From: Nocardioides panacis
GTDB taxonomy: Bacteria > Actinomycetota > Actinomycetes > Propionibacteriales > Nocardioidaceae
Assembly: GCF_019039255.1 (NCBI RefSeq)
Contig: NZ_CP077062.1
Span: 3,100,001 to 3,164,000 of the forward strand
DNA length: 64,000 nt
Reading direction: 5' to 3'
The notes below the pieces were generated by a model. That model searched no databases, was not told the DNA's origin, and worked only from the letters and a program-made list of their open reading frames with translations. Positions 1-9,790 of this stretch are shown here, piece after piece; position 1 is the stretch's first letter, and each line of letters starts with the position of its first letter. Made by a program: the position numbers and the translations under genes.

Positions 1-1890
1 GGGGACCTCCACCCGCCCGGTCGCGGCGTCCACGTCGAGGCCGGTGACCGCCACCAGGCAGGCCAGCGGTGCGGCCGCCGCCCAGGCCTGTGGGCGGCAC
101 GACGCCGGGTAGTCCACCGGGAACGCCACGTCGGTCGACTGGTCACCGCCGTACAGCTCGGGCAGGCGGTAGGCCACGCCCTCGCTCGCGGCCACGAGCC
201 CGGCGGTGAGGTCGGCGGCCGCGTCGACGTACCCGTCGAGCGCGAGGCCGCGCACCGCGACCGCGGTGTCGTGCGGCCACACCGAGCCGCCGTGGTAGCT
301 GAGCCGGGAGAACCGCGGGGACCGGCTGGTCAGCGTGCGCAGCCCGAAGCCCGAGGCCATGTCGGGGGCGGTCAGCACCTCGACGACGCGCGCCGTCCGC
401 TCGTCGTCGAGGATCCCGGTGCCCAGCAGGTGGCCCATGTTGGAGGCCACCGAGTCGACCTGGGCGCCGGTGCCGTCGAGCGCGATCGCGACGTGCCCGC
501 CCTCGGCGGTGTCCACCCAGAAGTCGCGGGCGAACCGCGCCCGGAGGTCCGTCGCCCAGTCGGCGAGACCGGCGACCGGCTCCTCGCCGAACGCCTCGAG
601 GAGCGCGGCACCCCGAACGGCGGCCTCGTAGGCGTAGCCCTGCACCTCGCTGAGCGCGATCGGCGCCTCGGCGAGCCGGCCGTCGGCGAACTGCACCGAG
701 TCGACGCTGTCCTTCCAGCCCTGGTTGGCCAGGCCGCGCCCGGACAGGTCGACGTAGCGCAGCCAGCCGGACTCCCGCGACTGCTCGACCACCCACGCCA
801 GGCACCGGCGTACGACGGGCAGCAGGTCGGCCACCTGCTCGCGGTCGGCGCCCCACTGCCAGGCGTCGGCGAGCGTGCAGACGAACAGCGGCGTCGCGTC
901 GACGGTGCCGTAGTAGACCGGCGGCAGGCTCATCCCGCCGAGCTCGAGGGTGGTGTTGCGGACCTCGTGGAGGATCTTGCCGGGCTGCTCCTCGGAGTCC
1001 GGGTCGACCTTCGTGCCCTGCCGCCGGGCCAGGGTGCGCAGCGTCGAGAGCGCCAGCCCGGTCGTGAACGGCATCATCAGCCGGGCCACCCACAGCGAGT
1101 CGCGGCCGAACAGGGTCAGGAACCAGGGCGCGCCGGCCGCGACGAACGCGTCGTCGCCGTCCTTCATCAGCAGCCCGCCGAGGTCGGCCAGGCTCTGCCG
1201 GACCAGCCGCGGCAGCCGGACGTCGGGCGCGTCGACGGCGACCCCGCCCCACGGTGCCGGTCCTCCGGGCCCCAGCGCGGGGGTGCCGTGCGCGGTGAAG
1301 GTCAGCCGGACGGTGAACGACCCCCCGGGCGCGAGGGTGGTCGACCAGCTCGCGCGGCGGCCCTCGTCCACGTCGTCGGGGGCCGGCGCGAACGCCACCT
1401 CCACACCGGTCTCGCCGCGCCGCCAGGCCAGGCCGTGCTCGGTCCGCTCCCCCGCGACGGCGTGGTCCTCGAGGTGCCGGCCGCCGCGGACCTCGGCCAT
1501 CGGGGCCAGGTCGGTCGCGAGGTCGACGTACAGGGTGAGCGGGACGTCCTCCTGGGCGCGCGAGGCGACCTCGATCTCCTCGACCAGGCCGGCCGCGGTC
1601 AGCGAGCGCCGGCGGTCCACGCTCACCTGCGGGTCGTGGATCCAGCCGCCGAGCCGCCGCGCGACGTAGGTGTAGGACTGCCGGTCGGCGCCGCTCAGGT
1701 CGGACCCGATCAGCTCCAGGTCGCTGCCCCGCACCGAGACGGACAGCTCGGCGAGCAGCCGCACGTCGTCGACGAACCACCCCTGGACGCCGCCGCGACC
1801 GACCTGGCCGTCGGGGCCGGACAGCACGATGGCGGGGGCGGCGACGCTCACGGCGAGGTCGTTGAGCAGCGGGGTCAGGTGCTGGGTCAC
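1..1890 (-). CDS. Glycogen debranching enzyme-like protein (amylo-alpha-1,6-glucosidase family), C-terminus cut by window edge
   Basis: The visible 630 residues begin with an N-terminal glycogen-debranching domain (about residues 10-200, beta-rich, with the typical WFVDDVR segment near residue 38). A GH15/GH63-like (alpha/alpha)6 barrel follows, with the family hallmarks FGRDSLW, LRTLARRQG and SYHGGSVWPHD. Such proteins hydrolyse alpha-1,6 branches or trim related oligosaccharides in the cytoplasm. The reading frame is open to base 1, so the C-terminus lies outside the window. The GTG start at 1890 is preferred because the hexamer TAGGGT lies exactly 6 nt upstream, as in other leaderless genes here. 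The gene is divergent from mdh. The family is clear; the exact substrate is not. Confidence 0.82.
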   Translation of the reverse strand, partial: MTQHLTPLLNDLAVSVAAPAIVLSGPDGQVGRGGVQGWFVDDVRLLAELSVSVRGSDLELIGSDLSGADRQSYTYVARRLGGWIHDPQVSVDRRRSLTAAGLVEEIEVASRAQEDVPLTLYVDLATDLAPMAEVRGGRHLEDHAVAGERTEHGLAWRRGETGVEVAFAPAPDDVDEGRRASWSTTLAPGGSFTVRLTFTAHGTPALGPGGPAPWGGVAVDAPDVRLPRLVRQSLADLGGLLMKDGDDAFVAAGAPWFLTLFGRDSLWVARLMMPFTTGLALSTLRTLARRQGTKVDPDSEEQPGKILHEVRNTTLELGGMSLPPVYYGTVDATPLFVCTLADAWQWGADREQVADLLPVVRRCLAWVVEQSRESGWLRYVDLSGRGLANQGWKDSVDSVQFADGRLAEAPIALSEVQGYAYEAAVRGAALLEAFGEEPVAGLADWATDLRARFARDFWVDTAEGGHVAIALDGTGAQVDSVASNMGHLLGTGILDDERTARVVEVLTAPDMASGFGLRTLTSRSPRFSRLSYHGGSVWPHDTAVAVRGLALDGYVDAAADLTAGLVAASEGVAYRLPELYGGDQSTDVAFPVDYPASCRPQAWAAAAPLACLVAVTGLDVDAATGRVEVP

Positions 1891-1896
1891 GCGAGC

Positions 1897-1902
1897 ACCC
1901 TA
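1897..1902 (-). promoter_or_regulatory. Leaderless-type -10 element of the debranching gene
   Basis: TAGGGT on the minus strand, followed by 6 nt and then the GTG start. Actinobacterial -10 boxes follow TANNNT, and this spacing puts the transcription start at or near the start codon. No clear -35 was seen. Confidence 0.5.
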
Positions 1903-1990
1903 CGAGCCGGGGTGCCCCCGCGGGCCGGACCCTTGCTAGCGTCGGCCCCGAAGCCCAGACAACTGGACCCAGACAGACCAGGAGCCTCCC

Positions 1991-2980
1991 GTGAGCACTA
2001 CCCCCGTCAAGGTCGCCGTCACCGGCGCCGCCGGCCAGATCGGCTACAGCCTGCTCTTCCGGATCGCGAGCGGGGACCTGCTCGGCAAGGACACCCCGGT
2101 CCAGCTGCAGCTGCTGGAGATCACCCCGGCCCTCAAGGCGCTCGAGGGCGTCGTGATGGAGCTCGACGACTGCGCGTTCCCGACGCTGGCCGGCGTCGAG
2201 ATCGGCGACGACGCGAACACCGTCTTCGACGGCGCGAACCTCGCCCTGCTCGTGGGCGCCCGTCCCCGGACCAAGGGCATGGAGCGCGGCGACCTGCTCG
2301 AGGCCAACGGCGCGATCTTCACCGCCCAGGGCAAGGCGCTCAACGAGGTCGCGGCCGACAACATCCGGATCGGCGTGACCGGCAACCCGGCCAACACCAA
2401 CGCGCTGATCGCGATGACCAACGCCCCGGACATCCCGCAGGAGCGCTTCACCGCGCTGACCCGCCTGGACCACAACCGGGCCCTGTCCCAGCTCGCCGCC
2501 AAGACCGGCAGCACCGTGCGGGACATCAAGAAGCTGACGATCTGGGGCAACCACTCCGCGACCCAGTACCCCGACATCTTCCACGCCGAGGTCGGTGGCA
2601 AGAACGCCGCCGAGGTCGTGGGCGACCAGGCCTGGATCGAGAACGACTTCATCCCGACCGTCGCCAAGCGCGGCGCCGCGATCATCGAGGCGCGCGGCTC
2701 GTCCTCGGCGGCGTCCGCCGCGTCGGCCACCATCGACGCCGCCCGTGACTGGCTGCACGGCAGCCCCGCGGGCGACTGGGTCTCGATGGCGGTCCGGTCC
2801 GACGGCTCCTACGGCATCCCCGAGGGCCTGATCTACTCCTACCCCGTCGTCACCAAGGGCGGCGACTGGGAGATCGTCCAGGGCCTCGAGATCGACGACT
2901 TCTCGCGCGGCCGGATGGACGCCACCGCGGCCGAGCTCGTCGAGGAGCGCGACGCGGTCACCGGTCTCGGCCTGATCTGA
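1991..2980 (+). CDS. mdh: Malate dehydrogenase
   Basis: NAD-dependent oxidation of malate to oxaloacetate in the TCA cycle, cytoplasmic. The 329-residue protein has the Rossmann motif [12 protein letters not shown] near the N-terminus, the substrate loop with [13 protein letters not shown], the [10 protein letters not shown] segment, TRLDHNRA and the catalytic-His motif NHSATQYPD. Length and motifs match the cytosolic-type MDH of actinobacteria. The GTG start at 1991 has AGGAG a few bases upstream. A TAGCGT hexamer at 1936-1941 may be its -10 box, which would give a leader of about 40 nt. It is convergent with the DUF3017/folD genes and separated from them by a strong hairpin. Confidence 0.96.
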   Translation: MSTTPVKVAVTGAAGQIGYSLLFRIASGDLLGKDTPVQLQLLEITPALKALEGVVMELDDCAFPTLAGVEIGDDANTVFDGANLALLVGARPRTKGMERGDLLEANGAIFTAQGKALNEVAADNIRIGVTGNPANTNALIAMTNAPDIPQERFTALTRLDHNRALSQLAAKTGSTVRDIKKLTIWGNHSATQYPDIFHAEVGGKNAAEVVGDQAWIENDFIPTVAKRGAAIIEARGSSSAASAASATIDAARDWLHGSPAGDWVSMAVRSDGSYGIPEGLIYSYPVVTKGGDWEIVQGLEIDDFSRGRMDATAAELVEERDAVTGLGLI

Positions 2981-2993
2981 GCACAGCGGAACG

Positions 2994-3025
2994 GAGCGGC
3001 CGGTCCCCGAGGGGGCCGGCCGCTC
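2994..3025. terminator. Bidirectional hairpin between mdh and the DUF3017 gene
   Basis: Inverted repeat with 15-bp arms (one T-G wobble) around a GA loop: GAGCGGCCGGTCCCC on the left, the matching arm on the right. It starts 14 nt after the mdh stop and ends 5 nt before the stop of the converging gene, so it can serve both strands. No U-tract, as is common in GC-rich actinobacteria. Confidence 0.75.
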
Positions 3026-3029
3026 TCGT

Positions 3030-3329
3030 CTAGGTCGGCGGCTGGTTGGGCACGACGATCGTGAGCACGATCAGGCCGACGCCGGCGACGGTCAGCATCA
3101 GCACGTCGGACCACTTGCGGCGCACCCGGAGCATCCCGGCCCGGCGCTCCGAGAGCACCAGCCGGGTGCCGGCCGAGACCAGCAGGGCGGTGCCGACCCA
3201 GGCGAGCCCGGTGCGCCAGGCCCCGAAGAAGACGATCCCGAGGCCCACCACCGACGCAGCGACCACGGCGAGGTAGACCACTCCGCCGAGCGTCTGCGGC
3301 CGCTTCAGCGGGCCGTCGGGAGGAGGCAT
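3030..3329 (-). CDS. DUF3017-type small membrane protein
   Basis: A 99-residue protein with three hydrophobic segments (about residues 14-34, 38-52 and 77-94) and a basic loop between the second and third (SERRAGMLRVRRKWSD). Size, topology and position directly after folD fit the actinobacterial DUF3017 family. That family has no established function. The ATG at 3329 lies 9 nt after the folD stop, so the two are probably co-transcribed. The assignment comes from context and topology, not from a catalytic motif. Confidence 0.72.
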   Translation of the reverse strand: MPPPDGPLKRPQTLGGVVYLAVVAASVVGLGIVFFGAWRTGLAWVGTALLVSAGTRLVLSERRAGMLRVRRKWSDVLMLTVAGVGLIVLTIVVPNQPPT

Positions 3330-3337
3330 CGACGCCG

Positions 3338-4204
3338 TCAGCCCCGCTCGAGGGACTGCTCGGCCACCGACACGATGTTGGACAGCAGCATCGCCCGGGT
3401 CATCGGGCCGACGCCCCCGGGGTTCGGGGAGACCCAGCCCGCCACGTCGTGCACGTCGGCGGCGACGTCGCCGGCGATCTTTCCGTCCACCCGGGACACC
3501 CCGACGTCGAGCACCGCGGCGCCGGGCTTGACCATGGCGCCGGAGATGATGCCGGGCACGCCGGCCGCGGCCACCACGATGTCGGCGTTGCGCACGTGCG
3601 CGGCCAGGTCGCGGGTGCCGGTGTGGCACAGCGTCACGGTCGCGTTCTCGCTGCGCCGGGTCAGCAGCAGGCCCAGCGGGCGGCCCACGGTCACGCCACG
3701 GCCGACCACCACCACCTCGGCGCCGGCGATCGCGACGTCGTGGCGACGGAGCAGCTCGACGATGCCGTACGGCGTGCAGGGCAGCGGCGCGGGCTTGCCG
3801 AGGACCAGCCAGCCGAGGTTCGTGGGGTGCAGGCCGTCGACGTCCTTGGCCGGGTCCATCCGGCCGAGCACGTCGTGCTCGCTCATGTGCTTGGGCAGCG
3901 GCAGCTGGACGATGTAGCCGGTGCAGGCCGGGTCGGCGTTCAGCCGGTCGACCTCCGCCTCCACCTCGGCCTGCGTCGCGCTCTCCGGGAGGTCCACCCG
4001 GATCGAGGTGATGCCGACCTCCGCGCAGTCCTTGTGCTTGCCGCCGACGTACCACTTCGAGCCCGGGTCGTCGCCGACCAGGACGGTGCCGAGGCCGGGC
4101 ACCACGCCCTGCTCGCGCAGCGCGTCGACACGGACGGTGAGCTCGGACTTGATGGCCTTGGCGGTCGCGTTGCCGTCGAGGATCTGTGCGCTCACGGGGG
4201 TCAT
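3338..4204 (-). CDS. folD: Bifunctional methylenetetrahydrofolate dehydrogenase/cyclohydrolase
   Basis: Interconverts 5,10-methylene-THF and 10-formyl-THF with NADP, supplying the formyl donor used by PurN and PurH just upstream. The protein has 288 residues. The catalytic Tyr52-x3-Lys56 pair (YVGGK) and the PLPKHM segment are visible, as is the dinucleotide loop [16 protein letters not shown] (the usual GRS appears as GRG). The C-terminal motif [14 protein letters not shown] is intact. The start could be ATG 4204 or the GTG at 4192, a difference of four residues. It follows purH by 22 nt on the same strand, which makes a one-carbon/purine operon purN-purH-folD-DUF3017 likely. Confidence 0.95.
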   Translation of the reverse strand: MTPVSAQILDGNATAKAIKSELTVRVDALREQGVVPGLGTVLVGDDPGSKWYVGGKHKDCAEVGITSIRVDLPESATQAEVEAEVDRLNADPACTGYIVQLPLPKHMSEHDVLGRMDPAKDVDGLHPTNLGWLVLGKPAPLPCTPYGIVELLRRHDVAIAGAEVVVVGRGVTVGRPLGLLLTRRSENATVTLCHTGTRDLAAHVRNADIVVAAAGVPGIISGAMVKPGAAVLDVGVSRVDGKIAGDVAADVHDVAGWVSPNPGGVGPMTRAMLLSNIVSVAEQSLERG

Positions 4205-4226
4205 CCAATCATTCGCGGGGACGGGC

Positions 4227-5825
4227 TCAGTGGAAGAAGTGCCGGGTGCCGGTGAAGTACATCGTCACGCCGGCCGCCTCGAGCGCCGCGACGACCTCGT
4301 CGTCGCGCTTGGAGCCGCCGGGCTGGACGATCGCGCTGATCCCGGCGTCGACGAGGACCTGGGGTCCGTCGGCGAACGGGAAGAACGCGTCGGAGGCGGC
4401 GACCGAGCCGGCGGCTCGCTCCCCGGCCCGCTCGACGGCGAGCCGGCAGGAGTCGACCCGGTTGACCTGGCCCATGCCGACGCCGACCGAGGCGCCGTCG
4501 GAGGCCAGCAGGATCGCGTTGGACTTCACCGACCGGCAGGCCTTCCACGCGAACGCGAGGTCGGCGAGCTGCTCGGGCGAGGCGGCCCGGCCGGTCGCGA
4601 GCGTCCACTTCGACGGGTCGTCCCCGCCGCCGTCCACCTCGGCGTCGACGGCGTCCCGGGCCTGGATCAGCAGGCCGCCGGAGATCCCGCGGGTCTCGAG
4701 GCCGCCGCGGGTCGCCGGGGCGCACTCGATGACCCGGATGTTCTTCTTGCGGGCCAGCACCTCGACGGCGCCCTCGTCGTACCCGGGCGCCACGACGACC
4801 TCGGTGAAGATCTCGGCGACCTGCTCGGCCATCGCGACCGAGACCGGCACGTTGGTGGCGATCACCCCGCCGAAGGCCGAGACCGGGTCGCAGGCGTGCG
4901 CCTTGCGGTGCGCCTCGGCGACGTCGGCGCCGACCGCGATGCCGCACGGGTTGGCGTGCTTGATGATCGCGACCGCGGCGCCGTCGAGCTCGTAGGCCGC
5001 CCGGCGGGCCGCGTCCGCGTCGACGTAGTTGTTGTAGGACATCTCCTTGCCGTGCAGCTGGGTGGCCTGCGCGAGACCCGGCTCCGGCGCGAACCCGCTC
5101 GTGTAGAGGGCGGCGCGCTGGTGCGGGTTCTCGCCGTAGCGCAGCACCGTCGCCTTGTCCCAGGTCGCCCCCATCCAGGCCGGGAAGCCGGTGCCGTCGG
5201 AGGTGTCGGTGAGCACGCTGCCCATCCAGGACGCCACGGCCACGTCGTACGTCGCGGTGTGCACGAACGCCTCGGCGGCCAGCCGCTTGCGCTGGGCCAG
5301 CGTCGTCCCGCCCTCACGGACGGCGGCCAGCAGCTCGTCGTACTGCCCGGGGGAGGTCACGATCGCGACGGACGGGTGGTTCTTCGCGGCGGCCCGCACC
5401 ATCGACGGCCCGCCGATGTCGATCTGCTCGACGCACTCGTCGGGCGCCGCGCCGCTCGTCACCGTCTCGGTGAAGGGGTACAGGTTGGACACGACCAGGT
5501 CGAAGGGCTCGACGCCGAGCTCCTGGAGCTGGGCGCGGTGGGACTCCAGGCGGCGGTCCGCGAGGATGCCCGCGTGCACCATCGGGTGCAGCGTCTTCAC
5601 CCGGCCGTCCAGGCACTCGGGGAAGCCGGTGAGCTCCTCGACCGGGGTCACCGGGACGCCGGCGTCGGCGATCCGCGCGGCGGTCGACCCGGTGGAGACC
5701 AGCGCCACCCCGGCGGCGTGCAGCGCCCGGGCGAGCTCCTCGAGGCCGGACTTGTCGTAGACGGAGACCAGGGCCCGGCGGACCGGCTGGCGGGCGTCGG
5801 GCTGGGCGGGCGTCTGCTCGGACAT
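4227..5825 (-). CDS. purH: Bifunctional AICAR formyltransferase/IMP cyclohydrolase
   Basis: Catalyses the last two steps of IMP synthesis: formylation of AICAR and ring closure. The N-terminal MGS-like cyclohydrolase domain (about residues 10-145) contains SVYDKSGL and the SNLYPF segment. The C-terminal formyltransferase domain has [10 protein letters not shown], the KHANPCG catalytic loop and the C-terminal [10 protein letters not shown] motif. The start at 5825 (MSEQTP) is preferred over an in-frame ATG at 5840 because AGGAG sits 7 nt upstream of it. The 532-residue length is normal. It lies downstream of purN, in the pathway with folD. Confidence 0.96.
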   Translation of the reverse strand: MSEQTPAQPDARQPVRRALVSVYDKSGLEELARALHAAGVALVSTGSTAARIADAGVPVTPVEELTGFPECLDGRVKTLHPMVHAGILADRRLESHRAQLQELGVEPFDLVVSNLYPFTETVTSGAAPDECVEQIDIGGPSMVRAAAKNHPSVAIVTSPGQYDELLAAVREGGTTLAQRKRLAAEAFVHTATYDVAVASWMGSVLTDTSDGTGFPAWMGATWDKATVLRYGENPHQRAALYTSGFAPEPGLAQATQLHGKEMSYNNYVDADAARRAAYELDGAAVAIIKHANPCGIAVGADVAEAHRKAHACDPVSAFGGVIATNVPVSVAMAEQVAEIFTEVVVAPGYDEGAVEVLARKKNIRVIECAPATRGGLETRGISGGLLIQARDAVDAEVDGGGDDPSKWTLATGRAASPEQLADLAFAWKACRSVKSNAILLASDGASVGVGMGQVNRVDSCRLAVERAGERAAGSVAASDAFFPFADGPQVLVDAGISAIVQPGGSKRDDEVVAALEAAGVTMYFTGTRHFFH

Positions 5826-5928
5826 GGGGAGGCTCCTCATCAGGTGGTGATGAGGGCACCCAGGCGTTCGATGCTCTCGGCTTCACTCCCCGGTGGTTGC
5901 CCACCTGCGCCAGTCGTGTGTGCCCAGC

Positions 5929-6561
5929 CTAGCGAGCCGGGGGGCCCAGGCGCACCTTGCGGTCGGTGATGGTGAACCCCTCGCGGGCCATCCGGCCGAC
6001 GGTGTCGACCAGCATCGCGCGCTCGGCGACCTTGATCCGCTCGTGCAGCGCGTCGACGTCGTCGTCGTCCTCGACCGGCACCGCGACCTGGGCCACGATC
6101 GGGCCGGTGTCGACGCCGGCGTCCACGACGAACAGCGTCGCGCCGGTCACCTTGACGCCGTACTCCAGCGCCTCGGCGGGCCCGCGCATGCCCGGGAACG
6201 ACGGCGAGAGCGCCGGGTGGGTGTTCACGCAGCGGCCCCCGAACTCGGCCAGGAAGGTCGTGCCGGTCAGCTTCATGAAGCCGGCGAGGACGACCACGTC
6301 GGGCCGGTAGTCCAGACAGGTCGCGGTCAGCGCCGCGTCCCACTCCTCGCGGCTCGCGTGGTCCTTGACCCGGTGCACGAACGTGGGGACCCCGGCGTGC
6401 TCGGCCCGGGCCAGCCCCTCGATGCCGTCGCGGTCCGCCCCCACGGCGACCACCTCGGCGCCGTACGCCGGGTCGGCGCACGCGTCGAGCAGGGCCTGCA
6501 GGTTCGTCCCCGCGCCGGAGACGAGCACGACCAGGCGGGCCGGGGTGCCAGGGTTCGTCAC
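5929..6561 (-). CDS. purN: Phosphoribosylglycinamide formyltransferase
   Basis: Transfers the formyl group of 10-formyl-THF to GAR, the third step of purine synthesis. The 210-residue protein shows the N-terminal VLVSGAGTNLQAL loop, the catalytic NTHPALSPSFPG motif (Asn and His) and the catalytic Asp in VVDAGVDTGPI. The GTG start at 6561 is supported by TAGCCT placed 7 nt upstream. The first three bases of that hexamer are the stop codon of the upstream DUF6350 gene. About 100 nt separate it from purH. Confidence 0.95.
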   Translation of the reverse strand: MTNPGTPARLVVLVSGAGTNLQALLDACADPAYGAEVVAVGADRDGIEGLARAEHAGVPTFVHRVKDHASREEWDAALTATCLDYRPDVVVLAGFMKLTGTTFLAEFGGRCVNTHPALSPSFPGMRGPAEALEYGVKVTGATLFVVDAGVDTGPIVAQVAVPVEDDDDVDALHERIKVAERAMLVDTVGRMAREGFTITDRKVRLGPPAR

Positions 6562-6568
6562 GGCGGAC

Positions 6569-6574
6569 AGGCTA
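6569..6574 (-). promoter_or_regulatory. Leaderless-type -10 element of purN, overlapping a stop codon
   Basis: TAGCCT on the minus strand, 7 nt before the purN GTG. Its TAG is the stop codon of the DUF6350 gene, so purN may have its own promoter inside the operon. Confidence 0.45.
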
Positions 6575-7787
6575 CCGACGGCGCGACCACCAGGTGGCGC
6601 CGACGCCGCCGACGAGACCGCCGACGCCCATCGCGACGGTGGCGGCCACGAAGGTGGGCACCAGGTCGGCGCCGACGTCGGCCATCCGCCCGGGCCCGAC
6701 CGCACCGCCGGCGAGCATCACCAGCACGGTGAGCAGGACGCCGCCCAGCACCCCCGACCCGAGCCCGCGGACCGCGCCGACCTCGAAGCCGTAGGCTGGG
6801 AAGCGGCGGACCACCAGCACCGCGGCGAGCGCACCCACCAGCACGGGTACGGCGACCAGGGCGCTCGTGAGCGGCGACGGCGAGCCCTCGGAGGGCAGCG
6901 CCGCGAGCAGCGGGAACGCCGGGACGGGGCCGAGCACCACGGCCGACGGCGAGACCACCGTGCCGGTGCCGACGGCGAAGCCGGGGCCCAGCAGGTAGGA
7001 GCCGGAGAGCAGCGCGGCGTTCGGGGCGACGGCCGCGACGAGCACGGTGTAGAGCAGCCCGCCGGAGGTGTCCGCGTGCAGCCGGGACAGCACGTTCGCG
7101 GCCGACCCGAGGTCCAGGACGAGCGCGACGGCGAGCAGCACGGCGCCGGCCGCGACCATCGCCAGCGTCGCGGCGAGCGCCCCCTTCAGGATCGCCCGGC
7201 CGGTCTCCGGGACCCTCCCCCGCCAGTCCACGACGTGCGCGCTGCCGGCCAGGATGCCCGAGCCGCCGCCGACGAAGGCCAGCGCGAAGCCGCCCGCGAA
7301 CGCGCGCAGCAGGCTGGACTCGGCGGTGGCGGTCGCCGCCAGCAGCGCGGTGACCAGCGCCACGACGCCGTACAGGCCGGACATCACGACGGTGCCGAGC
7401 AGCACGGTGCCGGCATCCTCGACCGCGGACGTGCGGGCGGCCCAGGCGCCGAGCCGGTGCGCGACGTACGCGCAGAGCACGGTGAGGCCGAGCGGGAGCG
7501 CGGTGACGGTCGCGCTGACCGCACCGGTGGTGAGGTGCAGGGTGGCGCCGTGGGCGAGCAGCCAGCCGTCCGCGCCGACCCGGATCGCGTCGCGGGTGGT
7601 GCCGTGGCCGCCCGCGTCGGAGGCGAACCAGCCGACCAGGCCGAGGGCCATGCACCCCATCAGCACGGCACCGGAGGCGACCACGCCGGCGAGGGCCGCG
7701 CCGAGGGCGAGCGGGCGCTGGGGGGTGCTCCCGGGCCGGTCCGAGGGGGGCGTCCGGGTGCCACGGGGGGGCGAGAAGATCAGTCAT
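6572..7787 (-). CDS. DUF6350 polytopic membrane protein (frame broken near its N-terminus)
   Basis: A highly hydrophobic protein with about ten membrane segments. Its position between sucD and purN matches the DUF6350 family of actinobacteria, which has no proven function. The continuous frame reaches only to a GTG at 7684, which would start inside the first membrane helix. Upstream the same frame still encodes a good helix (LALGAALAGVVASGAVL) but meets a stop before any start. An ATG at 7787 in the neighbouring frame gives MTDLLAPP, and removing one base from the C7 run (G7 at 7765-7771) joins the two into a 404-residue protein. A second run, G6 at 7745-7750, could equally be the site. Either an indel error or a real frameshift. 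Confidence 0.7.
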
Positions 7788-7950
7788 CCCGGCCCATCCT
7801 CGCCGAGCGTGATCTCGATCTCGGGCTCCCACGCCGGTTAGGAACGGCGGTGCGCGGCCACTACCGTGGAGGACTTCCACGCGGGTCCGAGCGGGGTGCT
7901 GCACGCCCCGGCGGCGACCAGGACGCGCGACCGGACGACAGGAGACACGC

Positions 7951-9769
7951 ATGGCGCGGGAGGAGAGCTTCGACTCCTTCTACCGGGCGACCCGTCGACC
8001 GGTGCTGCACCAGGCGCTCGCCCTCACCGGTGACCTGCCGGCGGCGCAGTCGGCGGTGCGCGACGCGTACGTCGGGGCGTGGCAGCACTGGCGCAAGGTG
8101 TCCCGTCTGGAGGACCCCCTCGACTGGGTCCGCCCCCGGGCCTGGCAGCTGGCCCAGCGCCGGCACACCGCCCGGATCTGGCACCGGACCAAGGGCACGA
8201 CCGAGCAGCACAAGGCGGTGCTCGACGCGCTCGCCGCCCTGCCGGTCGCCCAGCGCCGGGTGCTGCTGCTCGTCGACCTCGCCGGCCTCGAGCCGGGGCA
8301 CGCCGCCCGCGAGCTGGGGGTGACCCGCGAGGTGGCCGAGCACAACCTGCGCTCGGCCACCGAGGCGCTCACCGCCCGGCTCGGCGTCGACCCGGCCACC
8401 GCCCACGTCCGTGTGGTGGCGCTCGACGCGCTGCTCGAGCACGCCTCGCTCCCCCCGCGGCCCGATCGTCCGCCGGGCCGGCCGCAAGCGCCGCCAGGGG
8501 CACGCCCTGGTCGGCACCGCGGTCGCGGCCGTCGTCGCGCTCGGCTCCGGCGCCCTGGCCTACCAGCCGAACGCCAGCGACGCCGGCGAGCTCCGCCTGG
8601 TGAAGCCGGAGGTCCCGGCGACGGCGGCGGTCACCGACACGACCCCGACCGGCGCCAACCTCCTCGACCGCGACCAGATCCGCCGGCTCGGTGAGGACCG
8701 GCCCTGGCAGGTCACCCGCACCGACGACAACACCTCCGGCGACGGCATCAACACCACCTGCCAGCAGACCCGGTTCGCCGACCCCGACGGGGTCGCCGCG
8801 CTCGTGCGGACCTTCTCCACCCGGGGCGGAGCCCAGCGCTCGGCCGTGCAGACCGTCGAGGTCTCCCGCTCGGAGCGGCAGGCCCGGCTGGGCTTCCGCA
8901 CCACGGTCGGCTGGTACGCCGGCTGCCGGGTGGGCCGGCTCCAGGTGCTGAGCTCCTACCGGGTCGACAACATCGGTGACGAGGCCGCCGTGCTGATGCT
9001 GCGGCTGTGGAAGAAGCCGGTCACCACCCTGTCGGTGGCGATCGCCCGCACCGGCAAGGTGACCACCTCCACCGTCGGCAGCACGGTCGGCGCGAGCCCG
9101 CCCCCGCCCTCGCAGATCACCCAGTCGCTCGCGGACTCGGTGGCGATGCTGTGCGCGCGCAGCGGCTCCGCGGACTGCGCGAAGCAGCCGACCTACCGCG
9201 TCGTACCCCCGCCGCCGTCCGGGGAGGAGCGCGGCATCCTGGCCGTCGCGGACCTGCCGCCCGTCGGCCGGATCGCCCGGCCCTGGGTGGGCACCAGGCC
9301 CGCACCCGCCCGGCGGAACCCGTCGGCGACCACCTGCGACCAGGCGGACTTCGCGAAGGCCGGTGCCACGACGACACGGACCCGGACCTACCTGATCCCC
9401 GAGGCGTCGCTGCCCGCGCGGTTCGGGCTGTCGGAGACCTACGGCCGGTTCCGCACCCCGGCCGCCGCGCGCCGGTTCCTGAGCGACGTGCGCCGCAGCG
9501 TGGCGCGCTGCGAGGACCGCGACCTGGCCACCCAGGTCAGCGGCGAGCGGCACCAGGCGGACCGGTCGCCGCAGCTCGACCTCTCCAGCTGGGACCTGCA
9601 GACCGAGATCAGCGACAAGCAGAAGGTGCGCTTCCGGCTCGGCTTCGTGCGGGTCGGCGACACCGTCGCCCAGCTCACGTTCGCGCCCGCCCCCAGCGAC
9701 GACATGACGGCGACCGGCTTCCACTCCCTGCTGGTCCGGTCCGCCGACCGGCTCCGCGAGCTCGGCTGA
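7951..9769 (+). CDS. ECF sigma-factor-like protein fused to a membrane anchor and extracytoplasmic domain (frame broken at a C6 run)
   Basis: The first 165 or so residues carry ECF sigma region 2 (about 8-70) and region 4 with its helix-turn-helix (about 90-143, AARELGVTREVAEHNLRSA). The frame then degenerates into Arg/Pro-rich nonsense. One base fewer in the C6 run at 8451-8456 leads into a second frame: a basic stretch (VRRAGRKRRQ), one membrane helix (about 184-204) and some 400 residues with paired Cys, which would lie outside the membrane. The joined protein has 605 residues. The start ATG 7951 has AGGAGA upstream. If the join is right, this is a membrane-tethered sigma-like regulator. 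If not, it is a sigma gene overlapping a membrane protein without a good start. The outer domain is unrecognised. Confidence 0.6.
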
Positions 9770-9778
9770 GCCCCGGTC

Positions 9779-9784
9779 TAGGGT
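9779..9784 (+). promoter_or_regulatory. Leaderless-type -10 element of kynU
   Basis: TAGGGT followed by 6 nt (GCGGGG) and the GTG start of kynureninase. The hexamer lies only 10 nt after the preceding stop codon. Confidence 0.5.
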
Positions 9785-9790
9785 GCGGGG

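Noticed and set aside
143-2758. An 871-residue minus-strand frame across the debranching gene and mdh
   Set aside because: Mdh on the plus strand and the debranching protein in another minus-strand frame both show intact family motifs.
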